Shown here piece by piece: positions 27,330 to 35,855 of a DNA stretch of 64,000 nt (the stretch's first letter is position 1; every line of letters starts with the position of its first letter). This DNA comes from Mesorhizobium sp. YC-39 (lineage in GTDB: Bacteria; Pseudomonadota; Alphaproteobacteria; Rhizobiales; Rhizobiaceae): positions 1,248,501-1,312,500 of the forward strand of contig NZ_JAOWPS010000002.1 in NCBI RefSeq assembly GCF_025753795.1. Reading direction: 5' to 3'. A model generated the notes under the pieces. That model was given only the letters and a program-made list of their open reading frames with translations, was not told the origin of the DNA and ran no database searches. A program made the position numbers and the translations under genes.

Positions 27330-29384
27330 ATGCCGTCCACAAAAGCCATCGACCTCGCCGCCCATCCGCTGACCACCTGGCAAGGACCGCTCGGCTTGCC
27401 CGATTTCGCCCGCATCGGCGACAGCGATTTTTCGCCGGTCTTCCACGTGGCTCTGAAGGCGCACGAGGTCGAGATCGAGGCGATTGCCGGCAACAAGGAA
27501 GCACCGACCATCGACAACACACTCGCGGCCCTTGAGCTCGGTGGCGAGGCGCTCGACCATGTCTCGTCGATCTTCTGGTGCCGGGCCGGCGCCCATACCA
27601 ATGAAGCGATCCAGGCGCTGGAACGCGAGATTTCGCCAAAGATGTCCAGGCATTTCTCGGCGATCTCGATGAACGAGAGACTGTTTGCCCGCATCGACGA
27701 CCTCTACCAGCGCCGCGAAACCCTGAAACTCGATGCCGAAACGCTGCGGGTGCTGGAAAAGACCTGGAAAGGTTTTGTCCGTTCCGGTGCAAAACTCGAC
27801 GCCGACGGCAAGAAGCGGCTGGCGGCCATCAATGAGGAATTGTCGTCGCTCGGCACCACTTTCGGCCAGAATGTGCTGGCCGACGAGCGCGACTGGGCAT
27901 TGTTCCTTGACCAGGCCGACCTTGCCGGCCTGCCGGATTTCCTGAAAAGCGCGATGGCCGAAGCCGCCGAGATGCGCGGTCAGAAAGGCCGCTATGCCAT
28001 CACGCTCTCGCGCTCGATCTACGAGCCGTTCACGACTTTCTCCGAACGCCGCGACCTGCGCGAGACCGCCTATCGCGCTTTCACCATGCGTGGCCAGAAC
28101 GGCGGCGCCACCGACAACACCGCAGTGGTGCGCGATATGCTGCGCCTGCGCGCCGAAAAGGCGAAGTTGCTCGGCTACGCCTCCTTCGCGGCGCTGAAAC
28201 TCGACGACACCATGGCCAAGACACCGAAGGCCGTGCATGCGCTGCTCGATCCTGTCTGGGAAAAAGCCTTGGAAAAGGCAGCTTCCGACCAGACGCAATT
28301 GCAGCGTCTGGCGGCTGAGGCTGGCAGCAATGAGAAATTCGCCGCCTGGGACTGGCGCTTCTATCAGGAAAAATTGCGCGCCGAGAAATTCGCCTTCGAC
28401 GAGGCCGAACTGAAACCATATCTGCAGCTCGACCGCATCATCGATGCCTGCTTCGACGTCGCGACACGCCTGTTCGGCATCACCTTCGAGGAGAAGAAGG
28501 GCATCACCGCCTGGCATCCCGACGCGCGCGTCTTCGTGGTGAAAAATGCCGATGGCAGCGAGCGCGGCCTGTTCCTTGCCGATTATTTTGCCAGGCCTTC
28601 AAAACGCTCCGGCGCCTGGATGAGCGCGCTGAAATCCGGCTATCGTCTAGGCCACGGTGCGAAGCCGGTGATCTACAACATCATGAACTTCGCCAAGCCG
28701 CCAGCGGGCGAGGCCGCCCTTCTGTCGGTCGACGAGGCGAAGACCCTGTTCCATGAATTCGGCCATGCGCTGCACGGCATGCTGACCGACGTCACCTGGC
28801 CGTCGGTCTCGGGCACCTCGGTCAGCCGCGATTTCGTCGAGCTGCCCTCGCAGCTCTATGAGCACTGGCTGACGGTGCCGGCGGTGCTGGAAAAGCATGC
28901 GCTGCATGTCAAGACCGGCAAGCCGATGCCGAAGGTTCTGCTCGACAAGATGCTGGCGGCGCGTACCTTCGGCGCGGGCTTTGCCACGGTTGAATTCACA
29001 GCGTCGGCGCTGGTCGACATGGCCTATCACGCGCGACCCAATGCGCCAGAAGAGCCACTTCGTTTCGAAACCGAAACGCTCGAAAAACTCGACATGCCCG
29101 ATACCATCGCCATGCGCCACCGCACCCCACATTTCGGCCATGTCTTTTCCGGCGACGGCTATTCGGCGGGCTACTATTCCTACATGTGGTCGGAGGTGCT
29201 CGACGCCGACGCGTTTGCTGCCTTCGAGGAGACGGGCGACCCGTTCAACCCGGCACTGGCCGAGCGTCTGCGCGAGAACATCTACGCCGCTGGTGGCTCG
29301 AAGGACCCGGAGGAGCTCTACACCGCCTTCCGCGGCAAGATGCCCTCACCCGAAGCGATGATGGTCAAGCGCGGGTTGGTCTAA
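27330..29384 (+). CDS. dcp: M3 family oligopeptidase (peptidyl-dipeptidase Dcp/oligopeptidase A type)
   Basis: A cytosolic zinc metallopeptidase that degrades short peptides. It has 684 residues, the normal M3 length. The catalytic motif HEFGHALHG (His475, Glu476, His479) is followed by FVELPSQLYEHW with the third ligand Glu, and by HFGHVFSGDGYSAGYYSYMW, the substrate-binding Tyr/His loop. The ATG at 27330 is preferred to the TTG two codons upstream. Dcp and PrlC/OpdA are hard to separate by sequence reading, so the symbol is provisional. Confidence 0.9.
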   Translation: MPSTKAIDLAAHPLTTWQGPLGLPDFARIGDSDFSPVFHVALKAHEVEIEAIAGNKEAPTIDNTLAALELGGEALDHVSSIFWCRAGAHTNEAIQALEREISPKMSRHFSAISMNERLFARIDDLYQRRETLKLDAETLRVLEKTWKGFVRSGAKLDADGKKRLAAINEELSSLGTTFGQNVLADERDWALFLDQADLAGLPDFLKSAMAEAAEMRGQKGRYAITLSRSIYEPFTTFSERRDLRETAYRAFTMRGQNGGATDNTAVVRDMLRLRAEKAKLLGYASFAALKLDDTMAKTPKAVHALLDPVWEKALEKAASDQTQLQRLAAEAGSNEKFAAWDWRFYQEKLRAEKFAFDEAELKPYLQLDRIIDACFDVATRLFGITFEEKKGITAWHPDARVFVVKNADGSERGLFLADYFARPSKRSGAWMSALKSGYRLGHGAKPVIYNIMNFAKPPAGEAALLSVDEAKTLFHEFGHALHGMLTDVTWPSVSGTSVSRDFVELPSQLYEHWLTVPAVLEKHALHVKTGKPMPKVLLDKMLAARTFGAGFATVEFTASALVDMAYHARPNAPEEPLRFETETLEKLDMPDTIAMRHRTPHFGHVFSGDGYSAGYYSYMWSEVLDADAFAAFEETGDPFNPALAERLRENIYAAGGSKDPEELYTAFRGKMPSPEAMMVKRGLV

Positions 29385-29390
29385 ACAATG

Positions 29391-29445
29391 AAGCTGCCAA
29401 TCTCCCCCCTTGTGGGCAGGACAGACGGGGGCGCGAAGGAATGAG
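29391..29445. repeat. Single arm of the palindromic repeat family
   Basis: GAAGCTGCCAATCTCCCCCC followed by GGGGGCGCGAAGG reproduces one arm of the 22.9 kb element in shortened form, with no inverted partner. It lies between the convergent M3 peptidase and DUF167 genes. Confidence 0.65.
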
Positions 29446-29450
29446 ACGAC

Positions 29451-29765
29451 TCAAGCGCTGCTGAGCAGCTCGATGCTTCTCGCCAGCGCCGCCGGATCGC
29501 CGGAAATGCGCAGCGTCTTCAGCCTTGCAGTTCCGCCGGCGGTGATTGAAACGGCTGATGCCGGCACGCCCAGCGCCTTGGCGACCAGCCTTTCCAGCGC
29601 TTGATTGGCGGCGCCGTTTTCCGGCACGGCGCGGACGCGGGCCTTGAGGTGGCTTCGCCCGTCCGCCGAAATCTCGATGCCCTCCAGCCTGTCCATCGCC
29701 GCTTTCGGCGTCAGCCGAACGAACAGGTCGACGCCGTCGTTACGCGTGCGAAACGGCGCGCTCAC
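29451..29765 (-). CDS. DUF167/YggU family protein
   Basis: A 104-residue protein with the DUF167 pattern: VDLFVRLTPKAAMDRLEG, then ARVRAVPENGAANQALERLVAKALGV, the most conserved segment. The start is GTG at 29765. It lies 7 bases after yggT, an arrangement conserved in many proteobacteria. Function unknown. Confidence 0.9.
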   Translation of the reverse strand: MSAPFRTRNDGVDLFVRLTPKAAMDRLEGIEISADGRSHLKARVRAVPENGAANQALERLVAKALGVPASAVSITAGGTARLKTLRISGDPAALARSIELLSSA

Positions 29766-29772
29766 CGAACGC

Positions 29773-30063
29773 TCAGACGACCAGCGACACCACGGTGGTG
29801 AGCAGAAACTGCCGGATGAAGAACAGGATCAGCAGCAGGATGATCGGCGAGATGTCGATGCCGCCGAGGTCGGGCATGAAGCGGCGGATCGGCCGCAACG
29901 CCGGTTCGGTCAGCCTGAAGAGCATGTTACCGACGCTGCCGACGAACTGGTTGCGCGAGTTGACGACGTTGAAGGCATAGAGCCAGGAAAAAATCGCCGA
30001 GGCGATGATGATCCACCAATAAAGGTCAAGCGCCATGACGATGGTTTGAATGAGGGCGATCAT
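29773..30063 (-). CDS. yggT: YggT family membrane protein
   Basis: A 96-residue membrane protein with two hydrophobic segments (about 3-27 and 70-92) and the family motif [24 protein letters not shown] between them. The start at 30063 (MIALIQTIV) is supported by GGAGACC; the 17-codon extension upstream is not YggT-like. YggT proteins are linked to osmotic stress and, elsewhere, membrane-complex assembly. Forms an operon with the DUF167 gene. Confidence 0.93.
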   Translation of the reverse strand: MIALIQTIVMALDLYWWIIIASAIFSWLYAFNVVNSRNQFVGSVGNMLFRLTEPALRPIRRFMPDLGGIDISPIILLLILFFIRQFLLTTVVSLVV

Positions 30064-30223
30064 GCCGGTCTCCAATTGTTGCCGACATGTAGCCATTGCG
30101 CGCCAAACCGGCAAGAGGAGCCTTCCGTCGCATGCCGGATCGATGGCTGAAACGAGGCCTTTTGCGCAAAACCCAGCCTTGACAGCAAACCGCCGCGCCC
30201 GATAAATGCGCCATCCGCTGGAC

Positions 30224-30299
<76 letters not shown>

Positions 30300-30510
30300 G
30301 CGGATTTTTCATAACATCATGATTTTAAATGGTTTTGCAAAGTGGGTGAAGCCTATCCCCCACTTACTTCCCCACTTCTACGGAGCGGGCGAGCCGTCGC
30401 CGCAGCGCACCGAGCCTGGGCTGCGAGAAAACCATGTGAGGTATGTCATAGATTATTGAAGGAGGAAGGCTAGGCATAGTACCCGTTCGTTCAGGCGGGA
30501 GGAAAAATCG

Positions 30511-30783
30511 GTGCTTAATCCCCAGCGCGATGTCCGTGGTTACCTGGCCAGCTTTGGCGGGGGAATCCGTGTTGAAATGTTCGAGTCCGACGGCGAATGG
30601 GTTGTTCGCGTGATTGAGGATGACGAAGAACGCACATACTCATTCGTGCTGAAAACCTTCGCCCTCGCCTTCGCTGAGGGCCAGCGAAGCCGCGTAAGAC
30701 CGCCTGCGATCATGCAGCTAGAGCGCAATCCACCCCGCCTGTTCGGCTATACCCGTGTCAGGGCGGCAAACGACCGGTACTAG
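30511..30783 (+). CDS. Small hypothetical protein
   Basis: A 90-residue protein from GTG at 30511 with a good ribosome site (GGGAGGA about 7 bases upstream). It reads VRGYLASFGGGIRVEMFESDGEWVVRVIEDDEERTYSFVL, then a basic C-terminus rich in Arg. No family recognised. It is the first gene after tRNA-Ala in a stretch of lower GC than the core, so it may be accessory. Confidence 0.55.
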   Translation: MLNPQRDVRGYLASFGGGIRVEMFESDGEWVVRVIEDDEERTYSFVLKTFALAFAEGQRSRVRPPAIMQLERNPPRLFGYTRVRAANDRY

Positions 30784-31136
30784 AGAAGTCCCTCGGCGAT
30801 CACGGCATAATCGCCGGCTACCTGTCTGCTGGGTATTCGAGCGACGGAGCTGAAATTGATCCGCCTGGCCGGCGCGAACCCCAAGCTTCCACCCCCAGCT
30901 GGTGCCGGCGGACTTTTTAGTGAAACTTCTGCTCTTTGCCACCGTATTTGAGAATGACGGCGAGCTGCTCAGCGCTCTCCGAAAAGATCGTTTACCTGCA
31001 CATTCTGCCTGCTCCTGTGCCAGAAATTCGATCACGCGTTACAAAAATAGAGAGGTTCCGGAAGCAAATCCGTCGAATCTTCGTTTGACTGACAGCATCA
31101 TGCGCATCGAAACACGCAACTTGACTGGACATCGAC
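30784..31136. other. Intergenic region without a recognisable gene
   Basis: These 353 bases contain overlapping short frames on both strands with no recognisable product and no strong ribosome site. The base composition is lower in GC than the surrounding core genes. No repeat or RNA structure could be named. Confidence 0.55.
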
Positions 31137-31427
31137 ATGATCCGCCTGTCCACTGCCGAAGAACTGGAAAGGACTGCAGATCGCATCACTGAGGTCTCGC
31201 GTGGGGATTTGCAAATTATCCTTCGCCGCGCAGCACTGGTGCTCAGGAACGTCTCCGGTATTTCGCTTGAGCCCGCGACAGGGGATGCACTCAACTCCAT
31301 CGCCGCCGAGATGAAGATCAGTCGAACGGAGCTTATTCAAATCGCGTTGCGCGAGTGGCTGGAAACCAACCCCTATTCGTCAGTCCGGACGCAGGATAAG
31401 GAAAGTGAGACGGACGGGACCGCTTAA
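31137..31427 (+). CDS. Small hypothetical protein, possibly ribbon-helix-helix
   Basis: A 96-residue protein, MIRLSTAEELERTADRITEV, with a central MKISRTELIQIALREWLETNP segment that resembles the helical part of ribbon-helix-helix DNA-binding proteins. This similarity is weak and is my inference. The C-terminus is acidic and polar. It is convergent with the VanZ-like gene, 2 bases apart. Confidence 0.5.
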   Translation: MIRLSTAEELERTADRITEVSRGDLQIILRRAALVLRNVSGISLEPATGDALNSIAAEMKISRTELIQIALREWLETNPYSSVRTQDKESETDGTA

Positions 31428-31429
31428 AG

Positions 31430-31828
31430 CTACAGGGGTCCTCGCTTGTCGTATCTCAGGGCGCCGGTGAAATTCCTTGTCCAGTTCGCGATTTGCAACC
31501 CACATGCCATGCCGACGCAGCCGGCAGCCCAGTCCCAAGCATCCCGGTAGCGCCCAATCGGCTGCAAGCCTTGAAGAACTTCGATCGCCGCGGCGGTCAG
31601 AACGAGCAACACAGTCAGCTTTGCCCTGTGGTCCGGCCAGGCAAAAAATCCGATGACCGCCAACACGGCAAACGCAGCGACGTGATTGAGTTTGTCATGA
31701 CCAAGGGTGATGGAGATGCCAAGCATCTGCAAAAGCCACCCTGGCGAAAGGGTTAGCAGGAGGACGACAGCCAAGATGGCCAGAAAGCCAATTCTTGCTG
31801 TGACGATGGGTGATCCTACATGTGACAA
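31430..31828 (-). CDS. VanZ-like membrane protein
   Basis: A 132-residue protein with four predicted membrane segments. HDKLNHVAAFAVLAVIGFFAW and AIEVLQGLQPIGRYRDAWDWAAGCVG match the VanZ family pattern (D-K-x-x-H-x-x-x-F, later E-x-x-Q and D-x-x-x-N/G). The role of such chromosomal VanZ proteins is unknown; some lie near polysaccharide genes, but none is seen here. Confidence 0.72.
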   Translation of the reverse strand: MSHVGSPIVTARIGFLAILAVVLLLTLSPGWLLQMLGISITLGHDKLNHVAAFAVLAVIGFFAWPDHRAKLTVLLVLTAAAIEVLQGLQPIGRYRDAWDWAAGCVGMACGLQIANWTRNFTGALRYDKRGPL

Positions 31829-32097
31829 GGTTTTGTCAGTCTTTCATCCAAAAAGATCGGTGGGGCCTACGGCCGCACTTGCTAATTGTAAGTTTCACCT
31901 CCCAAGATTCGGCGCATCGGTCAAACGGATGAAGGATAATGCTTTTCTGACGGCGCAGGAACTGCCAAGCCCCTTTGATGCGGCCGCGAATGCTGTATGT
32001 GACCATCTACCAATTGGTGCGCGCTCCATCTCCCTTGGCCGCCCAAGCTGTCTCAGCCCTTGTTCGCGATGCTGCACTGGATCCCGGCCACGCTCCG

Positions 32098-32595
32098 TCA
32101 CCTGAACCTGGCCGCCTTTTGACCGCGTTGGCGAGCATATGCCACGCAGGCGTCTACCGTGCTGACACAGAGCGCATTGCGATCGTTCGGCAGGTTGTTG
32201 TCGCCTGCGTAGGCAACCTCGGCAACATGGCCGTCAACCATTCGAATTTGCGTGTTGCAATAGCCACCAGGAGCGACATTGAGAGAACCTCCAACCGCCG
32301 GGATCGCGCCCACGGCCAAAGTTGGAACCACGATGTTGAGATTGCCGCGCTGAACAACGCGCTGATAGGTCCAGATCTGGCCTGATTTATTCGCATCAGC
32401 AGTGGCAGTAGGAAAGCCGGCGCACATTCGAACGTCTGCCTCGCTTAGGCCGATCATCTCTTTGCGGGCTGCCGCTGCCGTGGCATCTTCCTTCGCAACG
32501 CTCGACGTGTCGTCAGGGATGACGCAGGAAGACAAGACGGAAGTGCTGGCCAACAGAAAAATCAGGGCGAGCTTTCGCATGCGGGAAGATCTCAT
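32098..32595 (-). CDS. Putative lipoprotein, unknown
   Basis: A 165-residue protein with a lipoprotein signal (KLALIFLLASTSVLSSC, lipid Cys24). The segment EMIGLSEADVRMCAGFPTATA resembles the start of a BamE/SmpA-type repeat, and a cysteine-bearing C-terminus (GGYCNTQIRM, NALCVSTVDACVAYA) could be disulfide-linked. The start is 32595 or the ATG five codons on. It is a probable outer-membrane lipoprotein. Confidence 0.7.
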   Translation of the reverse strand: MRSSRMRKLALIFLLASTSVLSSCVIPDDTSSVAKEDATAAAARKEMIGLSEADVRMCAGFPTATADANKSGQIWTYQRVVQRGNLNIVVPTLAVGAIPAVGGSLNVAPGGYCNTQIRMVDGHVAEVAYAGDNNLPNDRNALCVSTVDACVAYARQRGQKAARFR

Positions 32596-32787
32596 ACCGT
32601 CTATCGGATTTTGCGCCCCAGCATCCCGCCTCGTTACCTAGGCAATCAGACAATCGAGTCAACCCATGTCGGTTCACGACATCGTTGTGCCGCTGCTTGC
32701 TCGGCACATTGGCAGAACTAATTGATTTGAAGCCAGACTCTGAGAAAGGACTTCAGTGGCGGTCCTCGCACTCGACCGTCACCAAAT

Positions 32788-33972
32788 TCATGAAAACAAG
32801 GCAGGCGTCCAGGTTCCACCGGCGGAACTTGAAGCGACGGCCGCCGCGACGAACTTCACGCCGCGGGCGCCATCGACGACGTCGGGCACCTGGGCGGCCT
32901 GCGCCGGATCGACCACGCCGCCCGAGCGATGGGCGCGGATGATGTCGGCGGCATCGCGGTAGAAATTGGCGAAGGCCTCGATATAGCCTTCAGGATGGGC
33001 TGCCGGCATACGCGACACCCGCCGGCTTGCCTCGGTCGAGCCATGGCCGCCGCGCACCAACGTGCGCGTTTCTTCGCCATACCTGGAGAAGCGCAGCTCT
33101 TCCGGCTGCGTGCCAGACCATTCGAGCCCGGCCTTGTCACCATAGATGCGCACGGAGAGATCGTTGTAGTGGCCGGGCGATGTTTGGCTGGCCAGTATGG
33201 TGCCGCGCGCCCCGCCCGACCAGCGCACCAGCACATGCGCATTGTCGTCGAGCCGCCGCCCCGGCACGGCGGTGAACAGGTCGGCCGAAACCGCCTCAGC
33301 CTCGCAGCCCGAGATAAAACTCGCCAGGTTGAATGCATGCACGCCGATGTCGGCCAGCACCGCCGATTGCCCGGCCCGCGCCGGGTCGGTGCGCCATTCC
33401 GCCTGTTTCTGGCCCTGCGCATCGATCGGCAGGGTCAGCCAATCCTGGATGTAGGCAGCATGCACCGAAACGATGCGGCCGAGTTCGCCCGCCGCCACCA
33501 TTTCGCGCGCCTGGCGAACCATGGCGTAGCCGGTGTTGTTCAGCGTGACGACGAATTTGCGGTTCTTCGCCCGCGCCAGCGCCACCAGCGCTTGCGCCTC
33601 GTCCAGCGTCGTCGACAGCGGCTTGTCGCAGATCACGTCGATGCCGGCTTCGAGGAACGCGGTGGCGATCGGCGCGTGCAGATGGTTGGGCGTCACGATG
33701 ACGACGGCTTCGATGCCGTCGGGCCGCGCCGCTTCGGTACGCGCCATCGCATAATAGTCGGCGTAGCTCCGATCCTGGGCGATACCGATCTCGGCGGCGG
33801 ACGCGGCCGCGTTTTCAGGATCCGAGGACAGCGCGCCGGCGACCAGCGCGATCTGATCGTCGAGCCGCATGGCCAGCCGGTGCACGGCACCGATGAAGGC
33901 ATTGCGGCCTCCCCCCACCATGCCTACCCTCAAGCGTTGGCGCATCGATCCGTCCGCGATTGCATAGACCAT
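32788..33972 (-). CDS. Gfo/Idh/MocA family oxidoreductase
   Basis: A 394-residue NAD(P)-dependent sugar or polyol dehydrogenase. The Rossmann motif GMVGGGRNAFIG is at residues 17-28, the catalytic CDKPLSTT (EKP-type lysine) near residue 112, and the C-terminal beta-sheet domain follows (GHYNDLSVRIYGDKAGLEW). GGGAGGAG lies 9 bases before the ATG at 33972. It is divergent from the RpiR regulator and shares its control region, so it is probably part of the same carbohydrate pathway. Confidence 0.92.
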   Translation of the reverse strand: MVYAIADGSMRQRLRVGMVGGGRNAFIGAVHRLAMRLDDQIALVAGALSSDPENAAASAAEIGIAQDRSYADYYAMARTEAARPDGIEAVVIVTPNHLHAPIATAFLEAGIDVICDKPLSTTLDEAQALVALARAKNRKFVVTLNNTGYAMVRQAREMVAAGELGRIVSVHAAYIQDWLTLPIDAQGQKQAEWRTDPARAGQSAVLADIGVHAFNLASFISGCEAEAVSADLFTAVPGRRLDDNAHVLVRWSGGARGTILASQTSPGHYNDLSVRIYGDKAGLEWSGTQPEELRFSRYGEETRTLVRGGHGSTEASRRVSRMPAAHPEGYIEAFANFYRDAADIIRAHRSGGVVDPAQAAQVPDVVDGARGVKFVAAAVASSSAGGTWTPALFS

Positions 33973-34046
33973 GATTTCAAACTCCTCCCGGGCAGCCGAT
34001 TTCTAGGGCGCGCAAAGCTTTCAAATGCCGCTAGCATTTTCGAACA

Positions 34047-34061
34047 GGATTTCCAATTTCC
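34047..34061. promoter_or_regulatory. Weak candidate RpiR half-palindrome
   Basis: GGATTTCCAATTTCC lies in the divergent Gfo/Idh-rpiR spacer and approximates GGAW-N7-TTCC, a degenerate version of the clear site at 35021. It could be a second operator for the divergent pair; the symmetry is poor. Confidence 0.3.
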
Positions 34062-34098
34062 ATTTTGTAAAACGATCGTGCCGCGCTAGCGTGACGCC

Positions 34099-35001
34099 AT
34101 GACGGGAACACAAAAATCATCGCAACGGTCCGGTGTCGACGAGGCCGCGACGAGGAAACGGGGCCGATCGCTGGCGGCACTCGGCCACACCAAGCCACAG
34201 ACCTACGAGGAACTGCGCGCCGTGCTGTCGTCCGGCACGGTTCATTTTCCAAAGCGCCTGCGCCAGGTCGCCATCTTCCTGTGGCAGCATCCGAGCGATG
34301 TCGCGCTGGGCACCATCGCCCAGGTCGCCGAGCAGGCCGGCGTGCAGCCTTCGACGCTTGTGCGCTTCGCCCAGATCTTCGGCTATGCCGGCTTTTCCGA
34401 TTTCCAGGGTCTGTTCAAGGACCATGTCAAGGGATCCTGGCCCGAAGGACGGGCGCGCGACGGGCAGGAACAGGCCGCCGCCGAGCCCACCGCCAGTCTG
34501 CATTTCCTGAATGGAATGGTCGGCGCCTCACAGGCCTCGCTCGGCCGCATCGACAAGGACTTCGACATCGCCAGTTTCGAGCGGATGGTCGATCTCCTGG
34601 CGACTGCCGAGCTTATCTACGTGATCGGCTCCAAGCGCGCCTTTCCCGTCACCACCTATCTCTCGCTCACTCTGTCGCAGCAGGGCGTGCGCAATGTGCT
34701 GGTCGACAATGTCGGCTCCACCGCACTTGACCAGGTCGGCTGCATCGGCAGCCGCGACGCGGTGATGGCGGTTTCCTTCAGCCCCTACAATTCGATCACG
34801 CCGGATCTCGTGGCCGTCGCCCATGAGCGCAAGGCGCGCATCGTCACCATCACCGACAGCACGTTTTCGCCCCTGGTCAAGCTCTCGGACACATGGCTGG
34901 AGGTGGTCGAGCAGGATTTCGCCGGCTTCCGCTCGCTGGCCGCCTCGCTCGCCGTCGGCATGGCTTTGGTCCACGGCGTGGTCGCGCGCCGGACAGAATG
35001 A
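34099..35001 (+). CDS. MurR/RpiR family regulator with SIS domain
   Basis: A 300-residue regulator: N-terminal HTH_6 (RLRQVAIFLWQHPSDVALGTIAQVAEQAGVQPSTLVRF, about 45-95) and a C-terminal sugar isomerase (SIS) domain (LIYVIGSKRAFPVTTYLSLTL, then VMAVSFSPYN, about 170-240) that binds a phosphosugar-like effector. It is followed after 20 bases by an operator-containing promoter. By analogy to IolR-type proteins it is expected to repress the downstream catabolic/ABC operon until an intermediate accumulates. Confidence 0.93.
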   Translation: MTGTQKSSQRSGVDEAATRKRGRSLAALGHTKPQTYEELRAVLSSGTVHFPKRLRQVAIFLWQHPSDVALGTIAQVAEQAGVQPSTLVRFAQIFGYAGFSDFQGLFKDHVKGSWPEGRARDGQEQAAAEPTASLHFLNGMVGASQASLGRIDKDFDIASFERMVDLLATAELIYVIGSKRAFPVTTYLSLTLSQQGVRNVLVDNVGSTALDQVGCIGSRDAVMAVSFSPYNSITPDLVAVAHERKARIVTITDSTFSPLVKLSDTWLEVVEQDFAGFRSLAASLAVGMALVHGVVARRTE

Positions 35002-35010
35002 CCGGCGCGG

Positions 35011-35041
35011 TTGACTAAAGGGAATTGGCATTCCATATTCT
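35011..35041 (+). promoter_or_regulatory. Promoter with embedded GGAA-N6-TTCC operator
   Basis: TTGACT (35011-35016) and TATTCT (35036-35041, spacer 19; CATATT gives 18) flank GGAATTGGCATTCC (35021-35034), a perfect GGAA-N6-TTCC palindrome between -35 and -10. The Sinorhizobium inositol repressor IolR, an RpiR protein, has been described with this recognition pattern. The site is 32 bases upstream of the SDR ribosome site. Confidence 0.65.
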
Positions 35042-35072
35042 GAAAAATAGAAACTTTGTTCCGGGAGGAGGA

Positions 35073-35855
35073 ATGGAGCTTCAACTCAACGGCAAGGTGG
35101 TGCTGGTCACCGGCGCCACGCAAGGCATCGGCCGCGCGATCGCGCAGGAGCTCGCGCATTCCGGCGCCGGCGGCTTGCTGATCACCGGTCGCGACGAACA
35201 GCGCGGCACGGAGGCCGCGGCTCAGCTTTCCGACATGGGCACGCCGACCGCCTTCGTCGCTGCCGAGCTTGCCGACCCTGCTGCTCCGGCGCGGCTGGTG
35301 GAAGCCTGCATTGCCCGCTTCGGACGCATCGACGGGCTGGTCAACGCCGCTGGCCTCACCGACCGCGCTTCCTTCGTCGATGCCAACCTCGACGATTGGG
35401 CTTCGCTTTTTGCCGTCAATGCCCGTGCCCCTTTCTTCCTGATGCAGGCGGCCATCGCCGATATGGTCAAGCGCGGGCAAGGCGGCGCCATCGTCAACAT
35501 CCTGTCAATCAACGCGCATTGCGGCTCGCCGGAACTGGCCGTCTATTCCGCCACCAAGGGCGCGCTCGCTACACTGACCCGCAACGCCGCCAACGCGCAC
35601 CGCTTCGACCGCATCCGCGTCAACGGCATCAATGTCGGCTGGACCGACACGCCGGCCGAACGCAAAATGCAGGCGCAGACGCTTGGGCTTGGCCCCGGCT
35701 GGCTGGAAGCCGCCAATGCCTCGCAGCCCTTCGGCCGCCTGCTGGCGGCGCAAGAGGTGGCGAACCTCGCCGTCTTCCTGCTCTCCGATGCTTCAGGGCC
35801 GATGACCGGCGCGCTGATCGACCAGGAGCAATGGGTCGTGGGAGCGAATCGGTGA
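35073..35855 (+). CDS. Short-chain dehydrogenase/reductase
   Basis: A 260-residue classical SDR. TGATQGIG (13-20) binds NAD(P), NAAG is present, and the catalytic YSATK follows ILSINAH. The start is 35073, set by GGGAGGAGG just upstream; an earlier ATG-like codon at 35025 falls inside the operator. It probably oxidises a hydroxyl of the imported sugar or polyol. Its stop overlaps the GTG of the next gene (GTGA), so the two are translationally coupled. Confidence 0.93.
   Translation: MELQLNGKVVLVTGATQGIGRAIAQELAHSGAGGLLITGRDEQRGTEAAAQLSDMGTPTAFVAAELADPAAPARLVEACIARFGRIDGLVNAAGLTDRASFVDANLDDWASLFAVNARAPFFLMQAAIADMVKRGQGGAIVNILSINAHCGSPELAVYSATKGALATLTRNAANAHRFDRIRVNGINVGWTDTPAERKMQAQTLGLGPGWLEAANASQPFGRLLAAQEVANLAVFLLSDASGPMTGALIDQEQWVVGANR

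Noticed and set aside
35396..35851. Upstream extension of the mannitol dehydrogenase frame
   Set aside because: Runs antiphase through the SDR gene; GTG at 35852 with GTGA overlap explains the start.
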